From assembly GCA_963921355.3 (NCBI GenBank), contig OZ001190.1, positions 3,844,001-3,908,000 on the forward strand: a DNA stretch of 64,000 nucleotides, written 5' to 3'. Made by a program: the position numbers and the translations under genes. Shown piece by piece: positions 17,235-26,557 of the stretch. The notes under the pieces are model-generated. The model worked only from the letters and a program-made list of their open reading frames with translations, did no database searches and was not told the origin of the DNA. Position 1 is the first letter of the stretch. Every line of letters starts with the position of its first letter. Source of the DNA: CAWUEZ02 sp963921355. Lineage in GTDB: Bacteria; Pseudomonadota; Alphaproteobacteria; Thalassobaculales; Thalassobaculaceae.

Positions 17235-18446
17235 ATGGACTACGAGGCGTTTTTCCAGGGCGAGCTTGAGGGTTTGCACCGCGAGGGCCGGTACCGGGTG
17301 TTCACGGATATCGAGCGTCAGCGCGGATTGTTCCCACGCGCCGTGCGGCATGGCGGCGAGGGCCGCTCGGAGGTGACGGTCTGGTGCTCGAACGACTATC
17401 TCGGGATGGGCCAGTTCCCGCCGGTTCTGGCGGCGATGCACGAGGCGCTGGACCGCTGCGGAGCGGGTGCGGGCGGCACGCGGAACATCTCGGGCACGAA
17501 CCACTACCACGTGTTGCTGGAGCAGGAGCTGGCGGACCTGCACGGGACCGAAAGCGCGCTGCTGTTCACCTCGGGTTACGTGTCGAACTGGGCGGCGTTG
17601 GGGACGCTGGCCTCGCGGATCCCGGACTGCGTGGTGCTGTCGGATGCGGCGAACCACGCCTCGATGATCGAGGGGATCCGGCACAGCCGGGCCGACAAGG
17701 TTCTGTTCGCCCACAACGACCCCGAGGATCTGAACCGCAAGCTGGCGGCCCTGCCGGCGGAGCGCCCGAAGCTGGTGGCGTTCGAGTCGGTGTACTCGAT
17801 GGACGGCGACATCGCGCCGATCGCCGAGATCTGCGACGTGGCCGACGCCCATGGGGCGATGACCTATCTCGACGAGGTGCATGCGGTCGGCCTGTACGGG
17901 GCGCGCGGCGGCGGGGTGTCGGAGCGTGAGGGTCTGGCACACCGGCTGACGGTGATCGAGGGGACGCTCGGCAAGGCGTTCGGGGTGATGGGCGGCTACA
18001 TCGCGGCGTCGACGGCGCTGTGCGACTTCGTGCGCAGCTTCGCCTCGGGCTTCATCTTCACGACCGCGCTGCCGCCGGCGGTGGCGGCCGGGGCGCGGGC
18101 CAGCATCCGCCACCTGAAGACCAGTTCGGCTGAGCGCGAGGTTCAGCGCGAGCGGGTCGCCAAGGTGCGGCGCGGGCTGGATGCGGCGGGCATTCCGCAT
18201 CTCGCCAACCCGAGCCACATCGTGCCGGTGATGGTCGGCGATCCGGTACAGTGCAAGCGGATCAGCGACACCTTGCTGGACGAGTTCGGGATCTACGTGC
18301 AGCCGATCAACTACCCGACAGTGGCGCGCGGCACCGAGCGGCTGCGGATCACCCCGTCGCCAATCCACAGCGACGCCGACATCGACCACCTGATCGCCTC
18401 GCTCGCAACCATCTGGGACCGGGCCGGCCTTCGACGGGCAGCGTAG
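17235..18446 (+). CDS. hemA: 5-aminolevulinate synthase
   Basis: PLP enzyme condensing glycine and succinyl-CoA to 5-aminolevulinate, the C4 route to haem used by alphaproteobacteria. The 403-residue product shows the family start MDYEAFFQGELEGLHREGRYR, the glycine-rich GAGAGGTRNISGTNHYH (76-92), the PLP-contacting DEVHAVGLYG (Asp213, His216) and the Schiff-base Lys247 in EGTLGKAFG. RBS GAGAGGCGAG precedes the ATG. Cytoplasmic; monocistronic, with a divergently oriented PAS gene converging downstream. Confidence 0.96.
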   Translation: MDYEAFFQGELEGLHREGRYRVFTDIERQRGLFPRAVRHGGEGRSEVTVWCSNDYLGMGQFPPVLAAMHEALDRCGAGAGGTRNISGTNHYHVLLEQELADLHGTESALLFTSGYVSNWAALGTLASRIPDCVVLSDAANHASMIEGIRHSRADKVLFAHNDPEDLNRKLAALPAERPKLVAFESVYSMDGDIAPIAEICDVADAHGAMTYLDEVHAVGLYGARGGGVSEREGLAHRLTVIEGTLGKAFGVMGGYIAASTALCDFVRSFASGFIFTTALPPAVAAGARASIRHLKTSSAEREVQRERVAKVRRGLDAAGIPHLANPSHIVPVMVGDPVQCKRISDTLLDEFGIYVQPINYPTVARGTERLRITPSPIHSDADIDHLIASLATIWDRAGLRRAA

Positions 18447-18475
18447 GCGGAAAGCCCTGGCGGTTTCGCCGGCCG

Positions 18476-18988
18476 TCAGGCTCGCAAACCGAGCAGCTTG
18501 ATCCAGACCCACAGCATCTCGACCTGGCCGGTATCCGGCCCCAACAGCGGCATGACCAACCGGGCGTAGCTCTCGAACCGTTCCCGATCCGGAATCATCG
18601 AGATCCGCTGCCCGAAGTAGCAGACGGTTTCGCCGACTACCCGTTCAAAGATCGCCAGGTCCTCGCGGATCGCGTCGGCCGTGAAGACCTCCTCGATGCT
18701 CTGTCCCCGCAACTCCTGGCCGGCATTGGCGGTCAGTTCGGTCCCGACCAGACGGTAGCGATAGATCAACCGCCCTTCGGACGGACGTTCAACGTCGAAC
18801 ATCAGGGTCGTCGGGAGGTACCGCGGCAGGTCGACCGGCGGATCAACGTCCTCGCGACGCGGGGCCGGGTGACCGCGGGCGGCCGACTGCCAGTACTCGA
18901 AGAGGTGTCGGAAATCCGGGTCGCTCAATTGTTCCGACGTAGCCCCGGCCTTCAGCCAAAGGTGTTCGCCGGCGTCTCCGTGCTTCAC
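18476..18988 (-). CDS. PAS domain-containing protein (PAS_5 type)
   Basis: A 170-residue protein starting at GTG 18988 that resembles the stand-alone PAS proteins common in alphaproteobacteria. Visible features are SDPDFRHLFEYWQSAARG, a LPRYLPTTLMFDV segment, then RLIYRYRLVGTELTANAGQELRGQSIEEVF in the middle, typical of this PAS subfamily. No output domain is present. It may sense a small ligand or redox state; no function is known. Confidence 0.78.
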   Translation of the reverse strand: MKHGDAGEHLWLKAGATSEQLSDPDFRHLFEYWQSAARGHPAPRREDVDPPVDLPRYLPTTLMFDVERPSEGRLIYRYRLVGTELTANAGQELRGQSIEEVFTADAIREDLAIFERVVGETVCYFGQRISMIPDRERFESYARLVMPLLGPDTGQVEMLWVWIKLLGLRA

Positions 18989-19105
18989 GTCGTCCCCTAC
19001 CAGTCCGGTCCGACGCCATCATACACCGAACTCGGGCGGGGCTTGCCCATATCCATCATTCGCTTCGACAATCGGGCAACCGGTCGGAGTGTTGGAGATC
19101 GATCC

Positions 19106-20236
19106 ATGACGGCAAAGCGCATACCGGCGGTCTTCATCCGCGGCGGTACCAGCAAAGGGGTGTTCTTTCACGCCCGCGACCTGCCTGCGGACCGAGGGAG
19201 CCGGGATGCGATCTTCCTGCGCGTCATCGGCAGCCCCGATCCCTACGGGCGCCAGCTCGACGGCATGGGCGGCGGACTCTCATCACTGTCCAAGGCCGTC
19301 GTCATCGAACCCTCATCGCACCCGGATGCCGATGTCGACTACACCTTCGCCCAGGTCGCGGTGGACCGGCCGGTGGTCGACTACGCCCAGACCTGCGGGA
19401 ATCTCTCCAGTGCGGTCGGCCCGTTCGCCGTCGACGAGGGTCTGGTGCAGGCTGATGAGGGCGACGCCGTGGTCCGCGTCTTCAACACCAACACCGCCAA
19501 GATCTATCACGCCCGGTTCCAGGTCCGGGATGGCCGGGCGGTCGAAACCGGCGACCATGCCTTGCCCGGGGTCGCCGGAACCGGCGCACTGGTCCGCCTC
19601 GACTACATGGATCCGGGCGGCAGCCGGACTTCCGGGTTCCTGCCGACAGGAGCTGTCAGCGAAACGTTCACGGTGACGGGCATCGGTCCGGTCGAGGCCA
19701 CGCTGGCCGACGCGACCAGCCCCGTCGTGTTCGTCTCGGCCGCCGATTTCGGCAAGACCGCCACCGAACTTCCGGACGCGATCGATGCCGACCGCGGCTT
19801 CATGGCGGCGATGGATGATCTGCGGCGCCAGGCCGGCGTGGCCATGGGGCTGGCCGACCGACCGGCTGATGTGCCGCTGTCGAACCCGAAGATCGCGATT
19901 CTGGCGGCGCCGACCGACGCCCCGACACTCACCGGTGACACCGTTGCTGCCGATGAGCACGACATCCTGATCCGCATCCTGTCGATGGAACGCTGCCACA
20001 AAGCCGTTACCGGAACCGGAGCGATGTGTCTGGCCGCCGTCTGCCGGGTCGAGGGGTCGGTCGCCCACCGCTTGTGCCGCCCGTCTTCCGGTCCGGTCCG
20101 GATCGCCTCGCCGTCGGGCGTGGTCCGGGTCGACGCCGATGTCGCGCGGGCCGAGGACGGGACCTGGACGGTGCGTTCGATCGGCGTCGACCGAACCCAG
20201 CGCAGGCTCATGGAAGGCTGGGTGCGGGTGCCCTGA
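19106..20236 (+). CDS. PrpF-family isomerase (DUF453)
   Basis: A 376-residue protein with a duplicated diaminopimelate-epimerase-like fold. ATG 19106 has GGAG 8 bp upstream. The start RIPAVFIRGGTSKGVFFHARDLP and the later CGNLSSAVGPFAV and CHKAVTGTGAMCLAA blocks are typical of PrpF. Family members shift C=C bonds in unsaturated polycarboxylates (2-methylaconitate isomerase, 4-oxalomesaconate tautomerase). It heads a run with a tricarboxylate transporter and a lyase, so it probably isomerises the imported acid. Exact substrate unknown. Confidence 0.86.
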   Translation: MTAKRIPAVFIRGGTSKGVFFHARDLPADRGSRDAIFLRVIGSPDPYGRQLDGMGGGLSSLSKAVVIEPSSHPDADVDYTFAQVAVDRPVVDYAQTCGNLSSAVGPFAVDEGLVQADEGDAVVRVFNTNTAKIYHARFQVRDGRAVETGDHALPGVAGTGALVRLDYMDPGGSRTSGFLPTGAVSETFTVTGIGPVEATLADATSPVVFVSAADFGKTATELPDAIDADRGFMAAMDDLRRQAGVAMGLADRPADVPLSNPKIAILAAPTDAPTLTGDTVAADEHDILIRILSMERCHKAVTGTGAMCLAAVCRVEGSVAHRLCRPSSGPVRIASPSGVVRVDADVARAEDGTWTVRSIGVDRTQRRLMEGWVRVP

Positions 20237-20274
20237 AACGCGTCTGCCGCCATCCGGCGCCATTCTGCGCATCG

Positions 20275-20298
20275 CCTCTGCCGACAAAGCAGAGGTTT
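20275..20298 (+). terminator. Hairpin between prpF-like gene and tctC
   Basis: A 7-bp stem (CCTCTGC/GCAGAGG) with a 7-base loop, followed by only three T residues. It could attenuate read-through from the isomerase gene into the transporter operon or mark a processing site. Weak as an intrinsic terminator. Confidence 0.35.
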
Positions 20299-20427
20299 CG
20301 ATAGCCAGCGGCCATCAAGGAAGACAGACTGATGAGGAATGCTCGCGGGCATCAAACCAGAACCGGCGATCCGATGGTCCGTGCCGTAGGAAATCGCCGG
20401 CACTGCGATACAGACAGGGAGAAGAGA

Positions 20428-21393
20428 ATGACCTTCAACGTCCGATCCAAACGCGTCCTGACGGCGGCCGTCGCCGCCGCCGCAATCAGTCTGGCGGCGC
20501 CGGCCGGGGCCGCCGATGTCGACAAGCTGCATTTCCTCATCCCCGGCGGCGCCGGGGGCGGCTGGGACGGCACTGCACACGGCACCGGCGAGGCGCTGAC
20601 CAAGTCCGGCATCGTCGGCACCGCCACCTACGAGAACATGTCCGGCGGCGGCGGCGGCAAGGCGATCGCCCACCTGATCGAAACCGCCGACAAGCAGCAC
20701 GGGACTCTGATGGTGAACTCGACACCGATCGTCATCCGCTCGCTGCAGAACGTGTTTCCGCAGAACTTCCGCGACCTCACGCTGGTCGCGGGCACGATCG
20801 GCGACTACGGCGCCCTGGTCTCTAACGCCGACAGTCCGATCAAGACCTTCTCAGACCTTAGGACGGCCTATGAGGCCGACCCCCGGAACGTCGCCATCGG
20901 CGGCGGCTCGGTCGCGGGCGGCATGGACCATCTGGTCGCGGCGATGGTGATGAAGTCGGCCGGCGCCGACCCCTCGAAGGTCAAGTACATCCCCTACGAC
21001 GCCGGTGGCAAGGCGATGACCGGGCTGCTTTCCGGTGAGATCAAGGCTCTCTCGACCGGCTTCTCCGAGGCCGCCGAAATGGCGCGCCAGGGCCAGGTGA
21101 ACATCCTGTGCGTCACGGCGACCGATCGTCTCTCCGATTTCCCGGATACCCCGACCTGCAAGGAACAGGGCGCCGACACCAGCTTCGTGAACTGGCGCGG
21201 GTTCTTCGCCGCGCCGGGGCTGCCCGACGACAAGAAGCAGGCCTACATCGCGGCCCTGACGAAGATGTACGACACCAACGAGTGGGAAGCCGTGCGCGCC
21301 CGCAACAGCTGGGTCGAGATCTTCAATCCGGGCGACAAGTTCGAGGCGTTCCTGGTCGACCAGGAAAAGCAGATCGGCGATCTCATGAAGTAA
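20428..21393 (+). CDS. Tripartite tricarboxylate transporter substrate-binding protein (TctC type)
   Basis: Periplasmic solute-binding protein of 321 residues. ATG 20428 opens a signal peptide (MTFNVRSKRVLTAAVAAAAI, cleavage after AGA or GAA near ADVDKL). The mature part has the TctC layout: LHFLIPGGAGGGWDGTAHGTG near the start, a central GGGSVAGGMDHL segment, and an end helix EKQIGDLMK. It binds an organic acid and hands it to the TctAB membrane pair encoded next. A 13-bp hairpin follows the stop, which may keep its mRNA more abundant than that of the permeases. Confidence 0.88.
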   Translation: MTFNVRSKRVLTAAVAAAAISLAAPAGAADVDKLHFLIPGGAGGGWDGTAHGTGEALTKSGIVGTATYENMSGGGGGKAIAHLIETADKQHGTLMVNSTPIVIRSLQNVFPQNFRDLTLVAGTIGDYGALVSNADSPIKTFSDLRTAYEADPRNVAIGGGSVAGGMDHLVAAMVMKSAGADPSKVKYIPYDAGGKAMTGLLSGEIKALSTGFSEAAEMARQGQVNILCVTATDRLSDFPDTPTCKEQGADTSFVNWRGFFAAPGLPDDKKQAYIAALTKMYDTNEWEAVRARNSWVEIFNPGDKFEAFLVDQEKQIGDLMK

Positions 21394-21437
21394 CTCGGCT
21401 TCCTCTGATCCGCTGAACGCTTCCAACTTACCTGAGA

Positions 21438-21470
21438 GGCCGTCGGCGCGGCTGATGCGCACCGACGGCC
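21438..21470 (+). promoter_or_regulatory. Stable intergenic hairpin between tctC and tctB
   Basis: GGCCGTCGG...GCG pairs with CGC...CCGACGGCC (13-bp stem with one mismatch, loop of about 7 bases). No T-run. Such hairpins after binding-protein genes commonly protect the upstream mRNA or partly terminate transcription. Confidence 0.55.
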
Positions 21471-21498
21471 TCCGCCGGGCCGGACAAGGGAAACACCG

Positions 21499-21966
21499 AT
21501 GATCTCCAAGGACAGGATCGGCGCGCTCCTGATGCTCGCCTTCTGCGGCGCTTATTGGGCGCTCGCCTACGACATCCGGATGCTGCCGTTTCAGAAGACC
21601 CAGGCCTTCAACGCGCAGACCATGCCGGAGGCGCTGGGCGTTCTCAGGGTGGCCCTGTCCCTGGCGATCATCGTGCTGCCAGGCAAGTCCGAGAAACTCA
21701 GCCTTGCCGGGTTTCACTGGACCAAGAGCCTGACCATGCTCGCCCTCATGGTGTTCTACGGCCTGACGATCCGGCCGCTGGGCTTCATCCCGTCGACCAC
21801 CCTGTTTCTGATTGTCGGTTACGTCGCGCTCGGCGAGCGCAAGCCTCTCACGCTGATCCTCGCCTCCCTGCCGCTCGTGGTGCTGTTCTGGCTGCTGATG
21901 ACGGAGGGGCTCGATATCTACATCGCGCCGCTCCCGGCCTTCTTTGGAGGAGCCGGCAGTGCTTGA
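21499..21966 (+). CDS. Tripartite tricarboxylate transporter small membrane subunit (TctB type)
   Basis: A 155-residue membrane protein with four predicted helices (for example IGALLMLAFCGAYWALAYDI, SLTMLALMVFYGLTIRPLGF, TLILASLPLVVLFWLLM). Length and topology fit TctB, the small subunit of the tricarboxylate transporter. The RBS AAGGGAAACACC precedes the ATG. The gene overlaps the downstream large subunit by 8 bp. Confidence 0.85.
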   Translation: MISKDRIGALLMLAFCGAYWALAYDIRMLPFQKTQAFNAQTMPEALGVLRVALSLAIIVLPGKSEKLSLAGFHWTKSLTMLALMVFYGLTIRPLGFIPSTTLFLIVGYVALGERKPLTLILASLPLVVLFWLLMTEGLDIYIAPLPAFFGGAGSA

Positions 21967-23497
21967 AGGAATCCTGGTCGGAATCACCACCGCGCTGACC
22001 TTTCAGAACCTGATCATGGTGATGATCGGGTGCCTGGTCGGCACCTTCATCGGCATGCTGCCCGGCCTCGGCCCGATGTCGGCGATCGCCCTGATGATCC
22101 CGATCGCCATCGGTCTCGACCCGTCGACCGGGATCATTCTGATGGCAGCGGTCTATTACGGCGCGATTTCCAGCGGGTCGACCTCGTCTATCCTGATCAA
22201 TGCGCCCGGCGTCGCCTCGACGGTCGCCACCTCCTTCGACGGCTATCCCCTGGCCAAGCAGGGCCATGCCGGCAAGGCGCTCGCGATCGCCGCCTACGCC
22301 TCCTTCTCGGGCGGCGTCATCGGGGCCATTCTGCTGCTGGTCGCCGCCCCGTCGCTCGCCGCGGTCTCGCTGGCCTTTCAGTCGACCGACTACTTCGCGC
22401 TGATGGTGCTGGGCCTGACAGCTGTCGCCGCATTCGCCGGACGCGGCAATGTGCTGAAGGCGCTGCTGATGACCGTGGTCGGTCTGATGCTGTCCACGGT
22501 CGGCACCGACCAGACCCAGGGCGTCCAACGCTACACCTTCGGCATGCTCGACCTGCTGGACGGCGTGTCGTTCCTGTTGCTCGCCATGGCCACATTCGCG
22601 CTGTCCGAGGCGCTGATGGGCATCATCAAGCCGAAATCCGATGCGGACCGGCTGCGCGAGATGGATGCGCAACGGTCGGTCGGCAAAATAGCTGTCTCGA
22701 AGGCCGAGGTTGTGGAGATCGCGCCCGTCATCGGCCGCTCCTCCATCCTCGGGTTCCTGATCGGTGTTCTGCCAGGTGCGGGGGCGACAATCGCCAGCTT
22801 CCTCGCCTACGGTACCGAACAGCGCCTGGCCGGCCGCGAGAAGGGGGCGAAATTCGGACAGGGGTCGGTGCGCGGCCTCGCCGCTCCGGAATCCGCCAAC
22901 AACGCGGCCGCTACCGGCTCGTTCGTGCCGCTGCTGACCCTCGGCATTCCGGGATCAGGCACCACGGCGATCATGCTCGGCGCCCTGATCTCCTACGGAA
23001 TTCAGCCCGGTCCTCGGCTTTACCTCGACGAGCCGGCGGTGTTCTGGTCGGTCATCATCTCCATGTGGATCGGCAATATCATCCTGCTGATCCTGAATCT
23101 GCCGTTGATTCCCTACATCGCCCGAATTCTGGCGATCCCGGGGCGCTTCCTGCTGCCGCTGATCCTGTTCTTCTCGCTGATCGGCGTCTACTTCGTCAGC
23201 TTCAATACCTTCGACATCCACATGATGGTGGTATTCGCGGTCGCCGCCGTGGTCCTGCGGCTGCTCGACTTCCCGATGGCGCCGATGATCCTGGGCTACA
23301 TTCTCGGCGGAATGATGGAAGAGAACCTGCGCCGCGCCCTGCTTATCAACAACGACAGCTGGGCCTTCCTTTGGGAACGGCCACTGACCCTGACCATCCT
23401 GCTGATTGCCGCCTCCACCCTGATCCTGCCGATGATCATGCCGTGGATCGGCAAGCTGCTGAAACGCCGCCAGGAGTCGGCCGGCGAAGGCGGTTGA
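21959..23497 (+). CDS. Tripartite tricarboxylate transporter large permease (TctA type)
   Basis: A 512-residue permease. GTG 21959 was chosen over an earlier in-frame codon because GGAGG lies 8 bp upstream and the family begins with the first helix at this point (VLEGILVGITTALTFQNL). Conserved TctA segments are GTFIGMLPGLGPMSAIA, YGAISSGSTSSILIN and PESANNAAATGSFVPLLTLGIPGSG. About 10-12 helices. With TctB it forms the membrane complex that takes the organic acid from the periplasmic protein using an ion gradient. Confidence 0.92.
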   Translation: MLEGILVGITTALTFQNLIMVMIGCLVGTFIGMLPGLGPMSAIALMIPIAIGLDPSTGIILMAAVYYGAISSGSTSSILINAPGVASTVATSFDGYPLAKQGHAGKALAIAAYASFSGGVIGAILLLVAAPSLAAVSLAFQSTDYFALMVLGLTAVAAFAGRGNVLKALLMTVVGLMLSTVGTDQTQGVQRYTFGMLDLLDGVSFLLLAMATFALSEALMGIIKPKSDADRLREMDAQRSVGKIAVSKAEVVEIAPVIGRSSILGFLIGVLPGAGATIASFLAYGTEQRLAGREKGAKFGQGSVRGLAAPESANNAAATGSFVPLLTLGIPGSGTTAIMLGALISYGIQPGPRLYLDEPAVFWSVIISMWIGNIILLILNLPLIPYIARILAIPGRFLLPLILFFSLIGVYFVSFNTFDIHMMVVFAVAAVVLRLLDFPMAPMILGYILGGMMEENLRRALLINNDSWAFLWERPLTLTILLIAASTLILPMIMPWIGKLLKRRQESAGEGG

Positions 23498-23519
23498 GCC
23501 CGAGAAGCCGGAGACCAAC

Positions 23520-24383
23520 ATGAAATGGACCCAGCGCCGCGAGCGCTTTCGTGCAGTTCTGGGCGGCAGTACCTGTGTCTATCCGGGATCGGTCTTCGAC
23601 CCGATCTCGGCCCGGATCGCCGCCGATCTCGGCTTCGAGGTGGGAATGTTCGCCGGCTCCGTCGCCTCGATGACCGTGCTGGGCGCCCCGGATCTGATCG
23701 TTCTCACCCTCAGCGAGTTCGCCGATCAGGCCGGGCGGATCAATCGGGCCGCCGACCTGCCGCTGATGGTCGACGCCGACCATGGCTACGGCAACGCGCT
23801 CAACGTCCAGCGCACGGTCGAGGAACTGGAGATCGCCGGCGTGTCGGGCCTCAGCATCGAGGACACCGCTCTGCCCTATGTCTACGGCTCGGGCGGCAAG
23901 ACCGTGTTGCTGTCGCCGGAAGAGGGGGTGGGCAAGATGAAGGCGGCGCTGGCCGGCCGCGTTGACCGGTCGCTGTCGATCTTCGGGCGCACCAGCGCAC
24001 TCGCGGTCACCGACCTGGCAGACTGCATCGCCCGGGTGAAGGCCTATGAGGCGGTCGGCGTGGACGCGGTGTTCCTGGTCGGCGCACGCGAGCGCTCCGA
24101 CCTTGAAGCGGTGGCGTCCGAAGTCTCGGTACCGATCATGCTGGGGGGTGTGCCCGACACGTTGCGCGACCGCGAATGGCTGGCCTCGCTCGGAGTGCGG
24201 ATCTGTCTGACCGGCCACCAGCCGTTCGCCGCCGCCGTACAGGCCACCTACCAGACCCTGGAGGCGCTGCGCGGGGGAATGTCGCCGAAGAATCTGGAGG
24301 GTGTGGCCGACAGTGCGCTGATGCGGCGGGTGACCCGGGCCGAGGAATACGACCGCTGGACGGATGAGTTCCTGGAAGGATGA
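23520..24383 (+). CDS. Isocitrate lyase/PEP mutase superfamily enzyme, oxaloacetate decarboxylase-like
   Basis: A 287-residue TIM-barrel enzyme with the same length and key segments as the oxaloacetate decarboxylase branch of the superfamily (Pseudomonas PA4872 type). Visible are MVDADHGYGNALNVQRTVEE with the metal-binding Asp pair and SIEDTALPYVYG. It lacks the KxCGH loop of lyases acting on isocitrate-like substrates. It follows the tctA stop by 22 bp and probably decarboxylates a product of the imported acid to pyruvate. Oxaloacetate as substrate is inferred. Confidence 0.83.
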   Translation: MKWTQRRERFRAVLGGSTCVYPGSVFDPISARIAADLGFEVGMFAGSVASMTVLGAPDLIVLTLSEFADQAGRINRAADLPLMVDADHGYGNALNVQRTVEELEIAGVSGLSIEDTALPYVYGSGGKTVLLSPEEGVGKMKAALAGRVDRSLSIFGRTSALAVTDLADCIARVKAYEAVGVDAVFLVGARERSDLEAVASEVSVPIMLGGVPDTLRDREWLASLGVRICLTGHQPFAAAVQATYQTLEALRGGMSPKNLEGVADSALMRRVTRAEEYDRWTDEFLEG

Positions 24384-24387
24384 TCCC

Positions 24388-24888
24388 ATGCGCCCGTTCC
24401 GCCGCACGATCATCATCGCCGCCATCGTTATTGCGCTGCTCGCCGCAGCCGTCGGCGCGCCGATGTTCCTGAAGGGGCTGCAACTGCCGACAATCAACGA
24501 CGTGTCGACCGACCTGGTCGACCCGCCGGCGTTCGAGACCCTGACGGTTCCTCCCTACCCCCCCGCCTTCGCCGACCAGCAACGGACCGGATACCCGGAT
24601 CTGCAGACCTTGATCGTCGACGCGCCGCAACAGGAACTGTTCCGCAGGGCGCTGGAATCCGCGCAATCGATAGGATGCGAGCTTGCCGCCAATGATCCGG
24701 CGAACGGCCGGATCGAGGCCGTCGCGACCACGGCCCTGATGCGTTTCAAGGACGATATCGTGATCCGCCTCACGGCGCGTGATGGCGGCGTTGCCATCGA
24801 CGTGCGCTCCCGCTCCCGGGTCAGGCGTAACGATTTCGGCGCCAATGCCGAGCGTATCCGACAGTTTCTGACATCGATGGAGCAGTAG
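24388..24888 (+). CDS. DUF1499 domain-containing membrane-anchored protein
   Basis: Probably 166 residues. ATG 24388 was preferred over ATG 24364 because GGAAGGAT lies just upstream. An N-terminal anchor or signal (RTIIIAAIVIALLAAAVGA) is followed by PTINDVSTDLVDPPAF, the usual DUF1499 motif, and an extracytoplasmic domain with IEAVATTALMRFKDDIVIRL. Function unknown. It follows the lyase gene closely and precedes a binding-protein gene by 6 bp. Confidence 0.78.
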   Translation: MRPFRRTIIIAAIVIALLAAAVGAPMFLKGLQLPTINDVSTDLVDPPAFETLTVPPYPPAFADQQRTGYPDLQTLIVDAPQQELFRRALESAQSIGCELAANDPANGRIEAVATTALMRFKDDIVIRLTARDGGVAIDVRSRSRVRRNDFGANAERIRQFLTSMEQ

Positions 24889-24894
24889 GACATC

Positions 24895-25617
24895 ATGACG
24901 GACCGTCTCGATGCCGAACTCTCAGTGCCCGGCACCCTGCGAGCCGGCATCAATCTCGGCAACATCCTGCTCGTCACAGGCCAAACAGCGGACGGCGATC
25001 CGGAGGGTGTGGCGCCCGCCATGGCGGCCGGACTTGCCGCCCATCTCGGCCTGAAAGTCGACCTGGTCCCGTTCGCCTCTCCAAGCGCGGTCGCCGACGC
25101 CCAGGCGGAGGATGCCTGGGACATTGCCCTGATCGCCGAAGAGCCGGAACGCGCGAAGACCATCGCGTTCTGCGATGCCTATGTCGAGATCGAGACGACC
25201 TATCTGGTCCCGGCAGGTTCGCCGATTACCGCCCTGGACCAGGTCGACCGACCCGGCGTCACGGTCGCCGTGTCGGAACGCTCGGCCTATGACCTCTTCC
25301 TGTCCCGATCGCTCCAGCACGCCACGCTGCACCGGGCATTAGGGCTGAAGGCGGCTTTCGACCTGTTCGTTGCCGAGGGCCACGACGCCCTGGCCGGCCT
25401 GCGTCCGGCCCTGTTGGAGAACAGCACCACCCTGCCCGGCTCCAAAGTTCTGGCGGGGTGCTTCACCGCCGTGCGCCAGGCGGTCGGCACCAAGCCCCGG
25501 AACATCGCTCTGCAGGCGGCGATCACCGACTACCTTCGCCAGGCCAAGGCCGACGGGACCGTCGCCGCCTTGCTCGCGCGCTACGGGGTTGACGACAAGC
25601 TGACGGTCGCCGGCTGA
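24895..25617 (+). CDS. Family 3 solute-binding-like protein without signal peptide
   Basis: A 240-residue protein resembling SBP_bac_3 amino-acid-binding proteins: LRAGINLGNILLVTGQ at the start, DIALIAEEPERAKTIAFCDAYVEIETTYLVPAGS in the first lobe and a C-terminal YLRQAKADGTVAALLARYGV. The usual export signal is absent; the start codon leads straight into the domain. No ABC permease or ATPase lies nearby. It may be a cytoplasmic sensor-like or orphan protein. No function can be assigned. Confidence 0.7.
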   Translation: MTDRLDAELSVPGTLRAGINLGNILLVTGQTADGDPEGVAPAMAAGLAAHLGLKVDLVPFASPSAVADAQAEDAWDIALIAEEPERAKTIAFCDAYVEIETTYLVPAGSPITALDQVDRPGVTVAVSERSAYDLFLSRSLQHATLHRALGLKAAFDLFVAEGHDALAGLRPALLENSTTLPGSKVLAGCFTAVRQAVGTKPRNIALQAAITDYLRQAKADGTVAALLARYGVDDKLTVAG

Positions 25618-25633
25618 GGGTTCGAGGCCTGCG

Positions 25634-26512
25634 TCAATCGCCGCCCTTGAACGCGAAGTCGAAGGCGTCGCCGTAGCGCACGAAATGGCCGATCGACGGC
25701 GAATGGAAATGGGCGGTGCAGATCAGCGTATCGGTTTCGCAATAGCGGTCTATGAAGGCGTGCCGGGTCGCTTTCGCCTGCTCACGGTCATAGTCGGGCT
25801 TGGCGACGAGGTCCGGATAGCGGCATTGCAGCGGCGAGTGAATCAGATCGCCGCACATAACGGCGTCCGACCCGCTTGAGGTCAAGTGGACCGCGAAATG
25901 ATCCGGGGTATGGCCCGGGGTGGGCTCGAGTGTGATGCCGTCCTCGAACGCATGATCGCTTTCGACCTGGACCACTTGGCCGGCCTCGACGACCGGCAGC
26001 ACGCTGTCGGTCATGTAGGGGATCTCCGCTTCGGCGTGGCGGGCCTCCCAATAGGCCAGTTCGGCTCTGGAGAACACGTAGCGGGCATTCGGGAAGGTCG
26101 GCACCCAACGGCCGTCATCCAGGCGGGTGTTCCAGCCGACATGGTCGGGGTGCAGGTGGGTGCACATGACGAAGTCCACATCCTCCACCCCGACCCCGAC
26201 GGCGGCGAGCCCGTCCATGTACGCGGTGTCGTCCTTCATGTGCCAGTTCGCGCGGGTCGGGCGGTGCTTGTGGTTGCCGACACAACTGTCGACCAGGATC
26301 GTGTGGCGCCCGGTGCGTACCAGGTAGGACTGCATCGGAAAGATGAACAAGCCGCTCGCCGGGTCGAGGCTCAAGGGCTCGAGCCAGTGCCGGTTGGCCT
26401 CCAGGATCTCGGGTGTGAGGGTCGGCAGGAAGTCGAACGGGTCGAAACCCGGCAGTTCCTGTTCGAGGATCCGATCGACCTGGAAGTCTCCGACGGCAAA
26501 GCGGGTGGTCAT
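25634..26512 (-). CDS. MBL fold metallo-hydrolase
   Basis: A 292-residue metallo-beta-lactamase-fold protein. ATG 26512 was chosen because the family start TTRFAVGDFQVDRI follows it. The zinc motif THLHPDHVGW (HxHxDH) and the later HTPDHFAVH, CGDLIHSP and CTAHFHSPSIGH histidines are all present, so the active site looks intact. Related proteins include lactonases and other hydrolases of small esters. It converges with the binding-like gene and is divergent from the DUF6768 gene, with a 14-bp palindrome between them. Substrate unknown. Confidence 0.85.
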   Translation of the reverse strand: MTTRFAVGDFQVDRILEQELPGFDPFDFLPTLTPEILEANRHWLEPLSLDPASGLFIFPMQSYLVRTGRHTILVDSCVGNHKHRPTRANWHMKDDTAYMDGLAAVGVGVEDVDFVMCTHLHPDHVGWNTRLDDGRWVPTFPNARYVFSRAELAYWEARHAEAEIPYMTDSVLPVVEAGQVVQVESDHAFEDGITLEPTPGHTPDHFAVHLTSSGSDAVMCGDLIHSPLQCRYPDLVAKPDYDREQAKATRHAFIDRYCETDTLICTAHFHSPSIGHFVRYGDAFDFAFKGGD

Positions 26513-26557
26513 GGCGCGGCTCCCGATACTGGTCCGGTCCAGAGTTTCCGGGGTCGC

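Noticed and set aside
18251..19105. Upstream extension of the PrpF frame through the PAS gene region
   Set aside because: Composition is non-coding-like and an RBS-supported ATG lies at 19106 where the family begins.
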